Positions 20,028 to 29,931 of a stretch of DNA of 64,000 nt are shown piece by piece. Numbering within the stretch: the first letter of the stretch is position 1; every line of letters begins with the position of its first letter. The translations under genes were made by a program, and so were the position numbers. The stretch lies in assembly GCF_022921115.1 (NCBI RefSeq), contig NZ_CP095075.1:868001-932000 (forward strand). Direction: 5' to 3'. The stretch is from Halobacillus amylolyticus (GTDB lineage: Bacteria > Bacillota > Bacilli > Bacillales > Halobacillaceae). The notes under the pieces were generated by a model, which saw only the letters and a program-made list of their open reading frames with translations, made no database searches and was not told the DNA's origin.

Positions 20028-20588
20028 CTATGGTTGCTTAACTTTCCTTTCCTCCAAGGCGTCGCGAACTTCTTCAAAGTTCATATATCGAATGCTTGTG
20101 AGTTTTCCATCTTCATTCGTGTACGCTCTACCTTCAACGTTCATTGTTTCACTTTCGTCACTTTCCTTATTCGTATAGGATACTTTCACAGTGAAGTCGT
20201 AATCGCCCTCGTTACTTTCTCTTTCCTCAAGTGTGATTTCATCAACTTTCAACTCATAATTAGGATGCGCCATCTGTAAAAATTTCAATGCCCCATTAGT
20301 ATTTACAAAACCCTCGAAAAACTTTTCGGTCGTGTAGGGTTTGAAAGTTTCTTGATACTCAGAAAGTCTCTTGGCGTACTTATCCAAATCTTCAATAGAA
20401 CCTTGCAATATCTCTTCCTGTTCCTCATTAGGTCCAGTAAAGATCTTTTCTAAAACGGCCCGAACATTTTGCTCGCCTTCGCTTTTCTCTGCACTATTTC
20501 CCGTCTCTTCGGAGTTTGTACAACCTACAGTAAATAGTATAATTCCAGATAATACAAAAAACTTAAAATACTTCGTGATTTTTTCCAT
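20028..20588 (-). CDS. putative lipoprotein
   Basis: 186 residues. Signal peptide and lipobox FTVGC (about residue 23), acidic linker, then a domain with conserved-looking aromatic segments (YTTEKFFEGFVNTNGALKFL). Probably anchored outside the membrane. No specific family recognised. GGAGGG upstream of the ATG. Confidence 0.75.
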   Translation of the reverse strand: MEKITKYFKFFVLSGIILFTVGCTNSEETGNSAEKSEGEQNVRAVLEKIFTGPNEEQEEILQGSIEDLDKYAKRLSEYQETFKPYTTEKFFEGFVNTNGALKFLQMAHPNYELKVDEITLEERESNEGDYDFTVKVSYTNKESDESETMNVEGRAYTNEDGKLTSIRYMNFEEVRDALEERKVKQP

Positions 20589-20666
20589 TGAATAACACCC
20601 TCCAATTCTCTGATTTACATTTTAGAGATTCTGCTAGCGTTAGACCCAGTTAGGAAAAGCAACTAA

Positions 20667-20822
20667 TTAATAACCAGCAGCCCCAAATCGTATGAATTTT
20701 TTCGAGGGTGCTGACCCCTTCTCATTACTTTTAACAGTCATAAATGCAGGAATAACTAACGTCAAAAATATAATTGCTCCTACAACTACACCAAATATTA
20801 GTGAAAATGTGAGTACCGTCAC
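20667..20822 (-). CDS. tiny membrane protein (51 aa)
   Basis: From a GTG overlapping the AAAGGAG site it reads one membrane segment (SLIFGVVVGAIIFLTLVIPA) and a short basic tail ending FGAAGY. Its promoter region carries the same TTATGTTAA box as several other units. Paralogue-like to the gene at 19701. Confidence 0.5.
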   Translation of the reverse strand: MTVLTFSLIFGVVVGAIIFLTLVIPAFMTVKSNEKGSAPSKKFIRFGAAGY

Positions 20823-20929
20823 TCCTTTGGATTGATGAGAATATGGAGCACCTTCACTTTAACATAAATATCCAATTTAGCTACCAGGTGTTATTCCATT
20901 AGATGGCCCTTCGTATTATGAGGTTAGCC

Positions 20930-21154
20930 AGTCATTTCTGGTTAACCTATTTTTTATAGGTTATTCTTTAGGTATCCGGGTAGGACGTAATGGCCCGTGG
21001 GACTTGATCCCGTTGTGAATACTGTCCACCCCTACTTGTAGAAACATGTTTGAGGCTGGTTGGGACATCGATCCCGTATAACAAGAGAAGCTATGAAACT
21101 ATGAGATAGGTTAGGGGTTACCGGTGAATTTTATAAAGGGAGATGTCGTAACTT
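20930..21154 (+). ncRNA. candidate IS110 bridge (seek) RNA region, copy A
   Basis: The 5' noncoding part of IS110 elements encodes a structured RNA whose loops pair with the element ends and the target. This stretch contains several short inverted repeats (GGTTAGCC..GGTTAACC, GGACTTGATCCC, GGGACATCGATCCC) and is the right size. Assignment rests on position and family knowledge. Confidence 0.45.
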
Positions 21155-22354
21155 ATGGATCCAGTCATTGGCCTGGATATCGCAAAAGGAGAAAGCCAAC
21201 TCCAAGCCTTTTTACAGAAGAAAAATCCTTACAAGAAGAGCTTTAAATTTACTCATGATGTATTAGGTTTGCATGAATTTCACAGGTTCTATCAGGAGGT
21301 CGAACAGGCTTCGGGGCAACCTCCGGTTGTCATTTTTGAATCGACGGGACATTATCATGAACCCGTTCTTCAGTTTTTAGAAGAACAGAAAATCACTGAC
21401 TATTTAATCAATCCAGTTATCTCTCACGAAGTTAAGAAGACAAATCTGAGGAAGGTGAAGACGGACGTCATCGATGCTTTTCATTTGGGGGAGTTATACT
21501 ACAAGGAAGACGATCTCGAAGCCTTTCAGAAGAAAAGTATACGAACGATGAATTTGCGTAATTTATCTAGGCAACATGATTCCCTGACTGGGACGTATGT
21601 CCAAAATAAACTCCAATTTCAAACCATATTGGATCAGGTATTCCCAGAGTATAAAAGGGTCTTCGGAGCTCTATATTCACCCACATCATTAATAACTTTA
21701 CGCCGTTACCCAACTTCTAAAGATGTGAGGGATGAAAAAGTAGAGGATATCGCCCAAGTAATTCGTCAAGGAGGAGCAAAACGCTCTCAATCCTGGTGTT
21801 TAGAGAAAGCTCATAAACTAAAAGAGGCAGCTAAGCGTGACCCTTTCAAATGTAATTTATACAGGAGTCATACCGTGAGTCTAAATATGTATATTCAAAT
21901 GCTTCTCCAATACCAAGAGCACCTATCCAATCTGGAAGAAGAGATAGATGCCCTGGCTGAAGAATTTGAGGAATATAGATTGATCCAATCGATCCCAGGT
22001 ATCGGTGGAAAGATTGCCGCCACAATCATCTCCGAAATTGGGGAAATCGATCAGTTTAATCACCCCAAGAAACTCGTTGCCTACGCGGGAATTGATCCCA
22101 GTGTTCACGAATCTGGCAAGTTCAAAGCAACGATCAATACCATTACAAAAAGAGGTTCATCCCGTCTTCGTCAAATACTCTATACAGCTGTCCAATGCGG
22201 CTTAACCAAAAACCGCAACCCCAAGCTGAAAGAGTTCTATGAAAAGAAACGTGAAGAAGGCAAACCACACAAAGTCGCTATCATTGCATGCGCAAACAAG
22301 CTCATTCATTGGATATACGCATTATTAAAACGTAAAGAGGTTTTTAAAGTATAG
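21155..22354 (+). CDS. IS110-family transposase
   Basis: 399 residues. The N-terminal RuvC-like DEDD domain shows D in IGLDIAKGES, E in FESTGHYHEP and DxxD in KTDVIDAFHLG. The C-terminal Tnp_20 domain shows SIPGIGGKIAATIISEIG and the serine motif KRGSSRLRQ. It catalyses RNA-guided insertion/excision in this family. Only distantly similar to the second IS110 in the window. Confidence 0.95.
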   Translation: MDPVIGLDIAKGESQLQAFLQKKNPYKKSFKFTHDVLGLHEFHRFYQEVEQASGQPPVVIFESTGHYHEPVLQFLEEQKITDYLINPVISHEVKKTNLRKVKTDVIDAFHLGELYYKEDDLEAFQKKSIRTMNLRNLSRQHDSLTGTYVQNKLQFQTILDQVFPEYKRVFGALYSPTSLITLRRYPTSKDVRDEKVEDIAQVIRQGGAKRSQSWCLEKAHKLKEAAKRDPFKCNLYRSHTVSLNMYIQMLLQYQEHLSNLEEEIDALAEEFEEYRLIQSIPGIGGKIAATIISEIGEIDQFNHPKKLVAYAGIDPSVHESGKFKATINTITKRGSSRLRQILYTAVQCGLTKNRNPKLKEFYEKKREEGKPHKVAIIACANKLIHWIYALLKRKEVFKV

Positions 22355-22530
22355 CAATTAACAAATAATATACATTTTACCCAAAAACTTCAAAATCATT
22401 TCTTTGAAGTTTCTTTGGCGTGGTCAATTTTATTGTAACATGAATTTTTTATCTTTTTTAGTCCTACCTGTTGACCTTCTATTAGCTGGTATTACGGAAG
22501 ATCGTTATATTATGTTGGCGGTAGTGATCT

Positions 22531-23442
22531 TCAACACCTATCGATTTCTCCAATTTTAAACTCTGTAATTTCTTTAACCCTCTCTTCAGATGTATATCCT
22601 TGAAAATACTTTTCAATTTCCCAAGCTAACATCATCGTTGTATGGTCTATGTACAGGTGATTAAAGTCACTTCTATAATCGTCCTTACTTATATTGAGGT
22701 TTTTAACCTCTAAAATTCCTCTATAAGAATTAAACGCAAATTGAATTAGTTCAAGCTCATAAATATCTTGTAACATTATCGTTATATCCCTTAATGGTGA
22801 ACCAATTGCTGCCCACTCCCAATCAATAAACCAAATATGCTCTTCAAAATAAAAAATGTTTTCCAAGTGTGGATCACCATGAGTTAAGGTTAAAGGGCTT
22901 CTAAACATGTAATTAGTTAGGCCTAATTGCTCGTAAGGATAATCTATTGTTTTTATCCACTTTGATTTTGCCCACTGATGTCTTAAACACAATTTCTTTA
23001 TTTGATCTAAACCCCATTCGCGCCATTCCGATGTTATGAAATGAGTAGGCAACTCATTAGCAGCTTTTCTAGGGTTTAAACTATGTAAATAAGATAACTT
23101 CTGTAAGATACCTTCAATTAACGTTTTCTTGTGTCTTATAGGTAATTCCTTGAATGTCTCTTTTAGAGGCATTTTAAGATCAAGCATAAGAATGGCTTTC
23201 GGAGAAGAGTTCCATACTTTAACCAATTTACTGAATGGCTTAATATAACTTTTTAACTTCCCGTATACATCCACTTCATTATTGCGATCGCCAGCAAATT
23301 CCTTATAGATATACTTAGCTTTATTGTTTTCTTGATCTATTACATCGATTCTGTATATACTCCCTGCGTGGGCACCATTGATAACCTCAATATTTAGTAG
23401 CTTCCAGCCCATCTCACTTAGTCTTCGGTCTAAAGTTGTCAA
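22531..23442 (-). CDS. aminoglycoside phosphotransferase (APH)-fold kinase
   Basis: 303 residues. The catalytic loop LTHGDPHLENIFY and the metal motif FIDWEWAAIGSPLRDI are diagnostic of the APH/choline-kinase fold, with the ATP-lid lysine probably in YIYKEF. The substrate is unknown; members phosphorylate antibiotics, sugars or choline-like compounds. TTG start with GGGGGAG 5 nt upstream. Single-gene unit flanked by array repeats. Confidence 0.88.
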   Translation of the reverse strand: MTTLDRRLSEMGWKLLNIEVINGAHAGSIYRIDVIDQENNKAKYIYKEFAGDRNNEVDVYGKLKSYIKPFSKLVKVWNSSPKAILMLDLKMPLKETFKELPIRHKKTLIEGILQKLSYLHSLNPRKAANELPTHFITSEWREWGLDQIKKLCLRHQWAKSKWIKTIDYPYEQLGLTNYMFRSPLTLTHGDPHLENIFYFEEHIWFIDWEWAAIGSPLRDITIMLQDIYELELIQFAFNSYRGILEVKNLNISKDDYRSDFNHLYIDHTTMMLAWEIEKYFQGYTSEERVKEITEFKIGEIDRC

Positions 23443-23530
23443 AAAGGCTCCCCCCTTTATGAAAATACCAATTCTGCATTCTTAATACCAATTATTTCAA
23501 AATTAGGTATTTAACTCAATGACTGTTTTC

Positions 23531-23585
23531 ACAAAAAAGAAGCTTATCTTTATTTAAGATAAGCGCCCCGATAATTGAAGAATGT
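23531..23585. repeat. array repeat with long hairpin
   Basis: GCTTATCTT-TATTT-AAGATAAGC stem followed by GCCCCGATAATTGAAGA. The stem sequence differs from other copies while its position and the GCGCCCC end are kept, a covariation-like change. Confidence 0.75.
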
Positions 23586-23635
23586 TCTATGACTATCACG
23601 CTGCATAGATCTTGATCTTCCAGTTAAGCCTCTCG

Positions 23636-24392
23636 TTATTTGGAGGGGTTTTTTTCAGTAGCTAGCCAAATACTTAGTCCTATCATAGAAAAGCCAGAAA
23701 TTCGGTTCATTAGTTTATCTTTATCAAATCCCGCCCCTTTTTTGTATAAAAAGCCTCCCGTAAATGCATATCCGCAAGAACAGATGAATTCAATTATTAT
23801 ATATAGTAGTCCTACAGTAAATAAGAGACCAACTGTATTAGTAGCATTAGGATCTATAAATTGGGGTAAGAAAACAGCAAAAAGAATGTAAGCTTTGGGA
23901 TTCGTAGCAGCTACAATGAATTCTTGTTTAACTGATTCATAAACCGGGATTGATTGCGCTTTGGCAACGACTTCACCACGAGAAGGAGGGGCTGAGACCC
24001 CATCCTGACGTTCGCTTTTGGGAGAACGTCTAAGCATTTGAATTCCTAAATACATCAAATAAATGACGCCGATCCATTTTACTAACTGAAAAAAAAATCG
24101 AGGACGAAGCCATCAGAGTTCCAAGACCTAAAGCAACGGCCCCAATCATTAAAATAAATGCAAAAAATCGCCCAGAAACGGCTTTGGTTGCTACGGAGGG
24201 GCCTTTAACATAACCATTTCTTAACGAAAGAATCTGATTTGTCCCTGGGGTTGCAGCCATTACAATGGCGGCAGGCACAAACGCATACCAACTGATATCT
24301 GAACCTAACAAATCCGTTTGAAAATACATCCATAAAATTAAACTAGCCATTATGAAAAAACTAACGAGTGAGATTTTCCATACCTTTTTCAT
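23636..24392 (-). pseudogene. LysE/RhtB-family exporter, frameshifted
   Basis: An N-terminal part (from the ATG at 24392 behind GGAGGGG) with VPAAIVMAATPGTNQILSLR, the LysE signature region, and a C-terminal part with FIVAATNPKAYILFAVFLPQ are in different frames. The join falls in an A-run near 24090-24097, where one base change restores a continuous FFFQLVKWIGVIYLMYLGI. Intact members have five to six membrane segments and export amino acids or related metabolites. Homopolymer error or true decay are both possible. Confidence 0.88.
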
Positions 24393-24426
24393 AAGATATA
24401 CCCCTCCAATTTGTGCAATGGACATG

Positions 24427-24462
24427 ATTCCTTATTACAGAAAAGCGCCCCTATTCTGGAAC
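24427..24462. repeat. array repeat
   Basis: CCTTATTACAGAAAAGCGCCCCTATTCTGGAA: the loop, right stem arm and right flank of the separating repeat. Confidence 0.6.
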
Positions 24463-24477
24463 AAATCTAGATGGAAA

Positions 24478-25020
24478 TCATATAATAACCCCCCCATTTC
24501 CGAGGTTAAACCAATCAATCTGGTAGTTTCCTTGAATATGAAGGATTTCATCTTTTTGTCCAGTTGGTTTACTGACTTCTCCATGTAAAGCTTTATGATT
24601 TCGAAAATATGCATAGATACCATCTATTTTTGAACCACTATAATATAGTTTATCTTGCACATATGTGACCGCATACGTATTCGTAAAGCCCATTTGTTTT
24701 ACTTGTTCCATAAACTGAATATCTTTGATGAAGTTAAACATTGATTCAGGATACTGACCATTTTTCGGGAGCTTTAGTTCAATAGCGTATTTTTCGTTCT
24801 TATCCGAAGAGTAAATGACGATATCTATTTCACTTTTTACACACTTGGCTTCGTTATTAAAAAAACCAATATTACGTTCAAATTCAACTTTCATTGGCTT
24901 CGGAATTACGTTTCGCAAAAATAATCCTAGTTCGTGTTGTAAAGAAAATTCATTATAAATTTCAACTGCATTATTTTCGACTTTATTAAAAAACATTTGT
25001 ATGTATTTTTCAAAATCCAT
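24478..25020 (-). CDS. PD-(D/E)XK nuclease-like protein
   Basis: 180 residues from the ATG at 25020 (GAGGAG 8 nt upstream). Pattern KSEIDIVIY followed 14 residues later by YAIELKLPK gives the E/D...ExK arrangement of the restriction-endonuclease-like fold, and an upstream Glu (NEFSLQHELGLFL) fits the first helix. No DNA-binding partner or methyltransferase is adjacent. It could be a nuclease or a solitary defence effector. Family level uncertain, motif clearly visible. Confidence 0.6.
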   Translation of the reverse strand: MDFEKYIQMFFNKVENNAVEIYNEFSLQHELGLFLRNVIPKPMKVEFERNIGFFNNEAKCVKSEIDIVIYSSDKNEKYAIELKLPKNGQYPESMFNFIKDIQFMEQVKQMGFTNTYAVTYVQDKLYYSGSKIDGIYAYFRNHKALHGEVSKPTGQKDEILHIQGNYQIDWFNLGNGGVII

Positions 25021-25042
25021 CTGCTTCACTCCTCAAGGGGTA

Positions 25043-25080
25043 CATCCTTATTCAAGAATGGCGCCCGATAATGAATTAGG
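25043..25080. repeat. array repeat, partial
   Basis: CCTTATTCAAGAATGGCGCCCGATAATGAA, right arm and flank of the separating repeat. Confidence 0.55.
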
Positions 25081-25098
25081 TAAAGAATCAGTCTCTAA

Positions 25099-25585
25099 TT
25101 ACCACTCAATCTTTTTTCTTATGGTTTTAGCAGTATCGTATCTATTCCAAGTTGTCTGGGTATCTAAATTGCAGCCCAATAAATTCTTCAAACCTAATTT
25201 ACTAAATGCATTATCCTCTTATCACACATCCAATAAGATGCTTATTAAAAAAGTCATATAGTTGTTTATCACTACTGTTGTTGCCTAGTATTTTAAATGT
25301 TTCATATCTTATTACATCTCGGGGTACAACATGATCATGAATTAGTCCCTTTGTCCTTTTTTCTTTTCCTGTGGCGTATTGTTCGTAAGCTTTTTCAGAC
25401 CACCATTTACACCCCCTATACTTCCCATCAAATTCCGTCCACGTCCACATAAAATGATCAAGCAATATATGTACATTGGCTAAAGGTAACTCGGATAAGG
25501 TGTAGAGTTGATAAACTTTTGAAAACGATTTGACCATGTCTGTTTTGGTTATATACTTTCTATTCTTCTCTGATATCCTTCCCAC
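25099..25585 (-). pseudogene. hypothetical gene broken by a frameshift near its 3' end
   Basis: From the GTG at 25585 (AAGGAGG 8 nt upstream) the frame runs to 25211. The next frame then stays open to a TAA at 25099 and reads a protein-like tail (NAFSKLGLKNLLGCNLDTQ). One indel near 25215 would join them into about 161 codons. A GLIHDHVVPRDVI segment hints at a nuclease-like His motif, but I do not recognise the family. Confidence 0.6.
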
Positions 25586-25616
25586 AGCTATGGCCTCCTT
25601 CAAATTCTTATTCTGT

Positions 25617-25690
25617 TAAATGGCCCTTCGTAAATAAAGAGCACAATTCTTACTCCAGAAATGCGCCCCAATTGTGGAACACGAGAACAG
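25617..25690. repeat. array repeat
   Basis: TAAATGGCCCTTCGTAAATAAAG, then GAGCACAATTCTTACTCCAGAAATGCGCCCC, then AATTGTGGAAC: the left GGCCC block and the central hairpin. Its left block is identical to the sequence interrupted by IS110 copy A. Confidence 0.75.
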
Positions 25691-25720
25691 GATAGTAGTC
25701 TTATGACTGTAAATTACTAA

Positions 25721-26362
25721 CTACCCTAATTCTTGTGTCATTTTATGAATTAGTATTATACATTCCTTATATTCCTTGTACGCCAGACTAAATTTATATA
25801 GAGTATCTTTCTCATAAATTTTTATTCTCGCTAATCTTTCCGTGACTGATTTTATCTGTTCATTAATGACTTCATTATCAATTAAGTCATTTGCATCCCT
25901 TAATATTACGATCCTTTGAACAATGTTAGTCGCCAGTTTATTATTCCTTAACTTTATCAACTTTCGTAATTGTTTATCAGTGGGTTGGAAGAAGTCTTTT
26001 TGATTTTCAAGTTTTGGTATTCCCAATTTGCCTGCTGCGCTTATAGACTTCTTTGCTTCCAGAAGTAACCCTAATGCTACCTCTTTGTGATTTTCTGGGG
26101 GGATGTTTTCTGTCTTTGTAGCCACACCCTGTTGACCTTCAAATATATTTTTTTTAGCTTCTACACTTGAAAAGTAATCCCTAAATTCACTTATGTTAAT
26201 TGTGATCCCATATGTTTCAGGTGGTTTGAATACTTCTGTTGAACCCAGGCTTTTTTCTACGTTTTGTGATTCCTGAGTATTCTTCTCATTATTTGTATAA
26301 TTGAATGTAACAAACAAGGTTAGCGTTAATAAAGCTATTATTGACAAGTATATTTTTTGCAT
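25721..26362 (-). CDS. secreted or membrane-anchored protein of unknown function
   Basis: 213 residues. N-terminal hydrophobic signal/anchor (IYLSIIALLTLTLFVTF), then a polar, helix-rich domain with many Lys/Glu residues (TDKQLRKLIKLRNNKLATN). No lipobox. GGAGG directly upstream of the ATG. Flanked by array repeats. Family not recognised. Confidence 0.65.
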   Translation of the reverse strand: MQKIYLSIIALLTLTLFVTFNYTNNEKNTQESQNVEKSLGSTEVFKPPETYGITINISEFRDYFSSVEAKKNIFEGQQGVATKTENIPPENHKEVALGLLLEAKKSISAAGKLGIPKLENQKDFFQPTDKQLRKLIKLRNNKLATNIVQRIVILRDANDLIDNEVINEQIKSVTERLARIKIYEKDTLYKFSLAYKEYKECIILIHKMTQELG

Positions 26363-26451
26363 ATAACCTCCTAAAAACTAAAGGCTAGCCGTAATCCAAA
26401 GTGTATTAAGTTTATGTCGCAGCAGTTGACCACCACAATAATACTGCCTGA

Positions 26452-26515
26452 TAGTTCCACAAGCGCGCCCTTTGTTATTGAACAAACAGATACTTCTATT
26501 AGCTGGTATTACTGA
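26452..26515. repeat. array repeat with distal block
   Basis: AAGCGCGCCCTTTGTTATTGAACAAAC followed by CTTCTATTAGCTGGTATTACTG, showing the hairpin end joined to the distal block. Confidence 0.7.
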
Positions 26516-26567
26516 GTATTATATGTAATTAGAGCTACCAGCTAGTTGAATAGAAAACAACAAAACA

Positions 26568-27095
26568 CTAACCTTTTGTTTCGTACAGAGTGTTTTCATC
26601 TTCATCATAAACATTCAATTCAAAGTCTTCTATGTTTAAGTTTTTTGCTTTCTTATCATAAAATAAAATAAATCCTCGACTGTCTTCCACTAATTTTGAA
26701 ACGGATGTTCCATCGTTAAACATAACTTCCACTTTATATGCTTGTTCAATCAAAGTTTCATCCTCTAGGATTAGATAAATATAAGGACTCCCTGTGCTTC
26801 GAAAGCCTAACTGTACTTCTTTTTGACTACCATCCCATCTAGTGGATCTCTTTACGACTTCCCCATTGTCACTCCTTTTTGAAAGAGAGTAAGTCCCTCC
26901 ATCAACTAAAATAATTGATTCATTCTGGGTATTTTCAGTGGCCAAAGGCTCAATATTTCTTTCTTCTACAAACTTGTTAATTTCGCCTTTAGATAAAGAA
27001 GCATAATTAATTCTCTTTGTATCATTTGAATTATTTGTAACTATTACTGCTATAAACAGTAAAAGAGAAAAGATGAGTACATAAAAAAGTTTCAA
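26568..27095 (-). CDS. secreted or membrane-anchored protein of unknown function
   Basis: 175 residues from a TTG behind GGAGG. One N-terminal hydrophobic anchor (FYVLIFSLLLFIAVIVT), then a beta-rich outer domain (GGTYSLSKRSDNGEVVKRS). Family not recognised. Confidence 0.65.
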   Translation of the reverse strand: MKLFYVLIFSLLLFIAVIVTNNSNDTKRINYASLSKGEINKFVEERNIEPLATENTQNESIILVDGGTYSLSKRSDNGEVVKRSTRWDGSQKEVQLGFRSTGSPYIYLILEDETLIEQAYKVEVMFNDGTSVSKLVEDSRGFILFYDKKAKNLNIEDFELNVYDEDENTLYETKG

Positions 27096-27232
27096 TCTAA
27101 ACCTCCTAAAATATAAAACCCATTCTGTAACAGTCTCGAATGCTAATTACAATTGTTTCAAATTTACACCATTTGTACAATGCATTACTCAAGAATCTAG
27201 CCCTATACAGAAGGACGCGTTATTCGATAAAC

Positions 27233-29876
27233 GTTAGCAATAGGTAAGCGTTTGATGTTATCTCCGGCTTTTCCCCTGCTCCACACCGAACGTGCTAGTT
27301 TCCCAGCATTCGGCGCTCCATCTAACGATATGTACTAGATTATAAGTTCCTTGTTACTCTTCGAGACGGGATGATTCAATTTGATCCAGCTCACATACCT
27401 TTCGGTATTGGTTGATCTTCTCGAGCTTAAATTGATTAACCCCTAACTTGTAGAGGAAAAACTTAATCCTTTTAGCATCCTTCATATGAATTAATTGATG
27501 AACATCTTCATGGAGGATTCGAAGGTTACGGAACTGGTCGCTTCCTCCAAGATGTTTCGGTATGTAATGGTGACAATGGACATTATAGGAGTACAAGTAT
27601 TGTCCTGTAATTTCACATTTCCCCATCTTCATACTGTATCGACTAATCCTGTTATCCAAGTATTCAACACTTCGATTTGGTAGGGTAGCCTTCATTAAGA
27701 AACTAACTTCCTTTTGAATATCGGGTCGCAGTTTCTTATACAAGTTTTCCCTACCCTTCTTTGTATAAAGCGAAAGCTTTGGACTGAAGTTCATAGTATT
27801 GACCGTTTTAACACCGCCAATGGGAAAAAGATACATATCTCTTATTCTAAACGTTTTCGTCCCTAAGCTAAAAAGCTTTTTATAAATCGGGGGTGGATTA
27901 AATGGATGCTCCTGTTTTCCAACTGGTCGAAGACGGTTATACAGGAATGGTTTAAGATCGAATGCAAGACGTGAGAACTCCAGGTTTACATGTGTCGCTC
28001 GGTTGAAGTAGTGATGGATTCCTAAAACAAAACTATTATAACGGTGTACATTTTCGGCGGTTGGAGAAGCCTTCATTCTTCGAATGAGTTTTTTGGCTTC
28101 CTGTTTCATTTTTTCTCTTTTTGAAGAAATGATGCCTGTATGTGCCACCCGTTTCTTACCCTTTTTATTCGCACGAATAGTGAAACCTAAGAACTCAGAT
28201 TCTCGTTTTCTCAAGTTTACAATTTGAGATTTCTCAGGAGAGATGTCCAGCTTTAAGCGCTCTTTTAAGTAAAGTCGTACCGCATGGTACCACCGTTGAG
28301 CAATCTTTCCATCTCGACATAGGATTTTGAAATCATCGGCGTACCTAACCAAGTATCCCTCTTTCAAATTTGTTCGTTTTCTAGCCTGCCTTTTAGAATC
28401 ATCAGAACTGTATGATTTGGTAAGAGGAAATACCTCCCATTGGCCTGCAACCCATTGGTCCAGGTCATTTAAAACCACGTTTGATAGTAGAGGGGATAAA
28501 ATTCCACCTTGCGGGGATCCTTTCTCTGGTACGCCTTCTCCATCAATTTCTGACTTTATCATTTTCGAGATACAAGTAAGAACCTTGCGGTCATGAATAC
28601 CCATATTCCAAAGCTGTTTATTTAACAATGAGTGATTTACATTATCAAAGAAGCTCTTAATATCTATATCAACCACAAAATGAAATTGCGCTTGATTAAT
28701 CAAGTATTGTATCCTAGCCATAGCATGATGAGCAGACCGGAGAGGTCTGAACCCGTAGCTATGCTTGAAAAACTGAGATTCTACAATAGGTTCGAGAACT
28801 TGTTTGAAACATTGTTGGATGATTCTATCCAAGATACATGGAATCCCAAGAGGTCTCCATTTACCATTTTCTTTTTCAGTCCATTCTCTGCGAACTTTCT
28901 TCGGGTGATAATTTCTTAGTTTGGTCCGTACTTCTGTAACGAGTTCATTTTCTGATAGTTCTTTCATGTCGTCGATGGTTTTCCCATCGGTACCTGGTGT
29001 TTTAGAACCTTTATTGGTTTTTATCATGCGAAAAGCGAGGAGGATGTTTTCTCTTGATATGATGGTGTCATAGAGATGAGAAAATACTTGTACTCGGCTC
29101 GCTTTTTCGTATAGTTCTGTAAATGTCTCCGTCATATTGTAATAATCCCAGTTTCGTAACGTTGGCACTGTGGCATCCCTCCTTATGGAGTAATGTTCCC
29201 ACGTTCCTACCCGATCGGTGCCATTCACATTAGGAAAATAATCGTTTCATTCATTAGACTTGGGGTTGTTCCTCCACTCCCGTTACAGGAGGTTCATCAG
29301 TCATACCCCTACCCTCACAAGGATAAATGCTTTTCAGCATAACTTTATAGCAAACGTTTCGGGTGACAGCCCTTGATTCAACGTTCCTTGCTTTCCAAGT
29401 CCCTTACAACGTAGCTATCCTTACTAACATAGGTGCTTCCTTTAAGCCTGTGAGCTAGATACCGCCATGGTTCGGTATAGCGTCTTTCAGAGGGCGCAAT
29501 TTTACTCCACACCACTCACCCCATCGTGAGATGGGACATAAGTTTCCTTATGTTCGAATCTTTAGACCCTTACATTCGGAAGTTCGTCAGTTCCTATTTC
29601 AAAGAACTATTCTCACCTTATCCAGTTTTTCAGCCGTGCGGCATATCCGTTAGCATACCTTTTCATAAGAATGGCTTCAGCCTTCGTTCTGCCGAATCCA
29701 CCTGTGCTTCATACCCTAAGACCTGTCAGCCTTAACGCATGCAGGAGTATTGACGGGATGGTTTCAGGAAACATGGTTCCGTCATTCCCATCCTCCGTTG
29801 CAAAGTTGAAATTTTAAATGCTTAAAACTTCCTGTATTTTCACGCTGAAAAGCGTTTATAACAGAACTTGTCGCGC
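27233..29876 (-). mobile_element. group II intron, copy 1
   Basis: 2,644 bp, equal in length to two other copies. On the minus strand it starts GCGCGACAAG (a variant of GTGYG) and ends CCTATTGCTAAC. Domain V is recognisable near 27283-27320 (AGCGCCGAA..GGAAAC..TTCGGT). It interrupts an array repeat: left ACGCGTTATTCGATAAAC, right GCGCCCGATTGC, which together restore the hairpin seen unoccupied at 56.0 kb. The intron segment complementary to 29492-29497 (GCGCCC in the RNA) is a candidate EBS1 pairing with the GGGCGC just before the insertion point. Confidence 0.93.
27354..29228 (-). CDS. group II intron-encoded reverse transcriptase/maturase with HNH endonuclease (copy 1)
   Basis: 624 residues. 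The RT fingers/palm show GSKTPGTDGKT, WRPLGIPCILDRIIQ, YGFRPLRSAHHA, VDIDIKSFFDNV and the catalytic YADD at about 296-299. The maturase X region is at about 340-450, and a C-terminal HNH nuclease (CHHYIPKHLGGSDQFRNL) lies near 550-585. It promotes splicing and retrohoming. The presence of HNH separates it from class C introns. A later start at MTETFTELY is possible. Confidence 0.95.
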   Translation of the reverse strand: MNGTDRVGTWEHYSIRRDATVPTLRNWDYYNMTETFTELYEKASRVQVFSHLYDTIISRENILLAFRMIKTNKGSKTPGTDGKTIDDMKELSENELVTEVRTKLRNYHPKKVRREWTEKENGKWRPLGIPCILDRIIQQCFKQVLEPIVESQFFKHSYGFRPLRSAHHAMARIQYLINQAQFHFVVDIDIKSFFDNVNHSLLNKQLWNMGIHDRKVLTCISKMIKSEIDGEGVPEKGSPQGGILSPLLSNVVLNDLDQWVAGQWEVFPLTKSYSSDDSKRQARKRTNLKEGYLVRYADDFKILCRDGKIAQRWYHAVRLYLKERLKLDISPEKSQIVNLRKRESEFLGFTIRANKKGKKRVAHTGIISSKREKMKQEAKKLIRRMKASPTAENVHRYNSFVLGIHHYFNRATHVNLEFSRLAFDLKPFLYNRLRPVGKQEHPFNPPPIYKKLFSLGTKTFRIRDMYLFPIGGVKTVNTMNFSPKLSLYTKKGRENLYKKLRPDIQKEVSFLMKATLPNRSVEYLDNRISRYSMKMGKCEITGQYLYSYNVHCHHYIPKHLGGSDQFRNLRILHEDVHQLIHMKDAKRIKFFLYKLGVNQFKLEKINQYRKVCELDQIESSRLEE

Positions 29877-29931
29877 GCGCCCGATTGCTTAAGATGCTTG
29901 ACTAACGCTTTAGTGAAAGAAGGAGAAAATA

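Larger units (their letters stand above)
20916..22470 (+). mobile_element. IS110-family insertion sequence, copy A (boundaries approximate)
   Basis: A DEDD transposase gene preceded by about 240 bp of noncoding DNA and followed by a short 3' end, with no terminal inverted repeats: the IS110 layout. The left flank is an array repeat cut after GGCCCTTCGTA; on the right the distal repeat block CTATTAGCTGGTATT reappears near 22476. The element therefore seems to have inserted into a gene-separating repeat. Exact ends not determined. Confidence 0.75.

Noticed and set aside
29526..29735. Plus-strand 69-codon frame repeated in each intron
   Set aside because: Lies in the structured 5' RNA part of the group II intron, antisense, identical in all copies only because the intron is.
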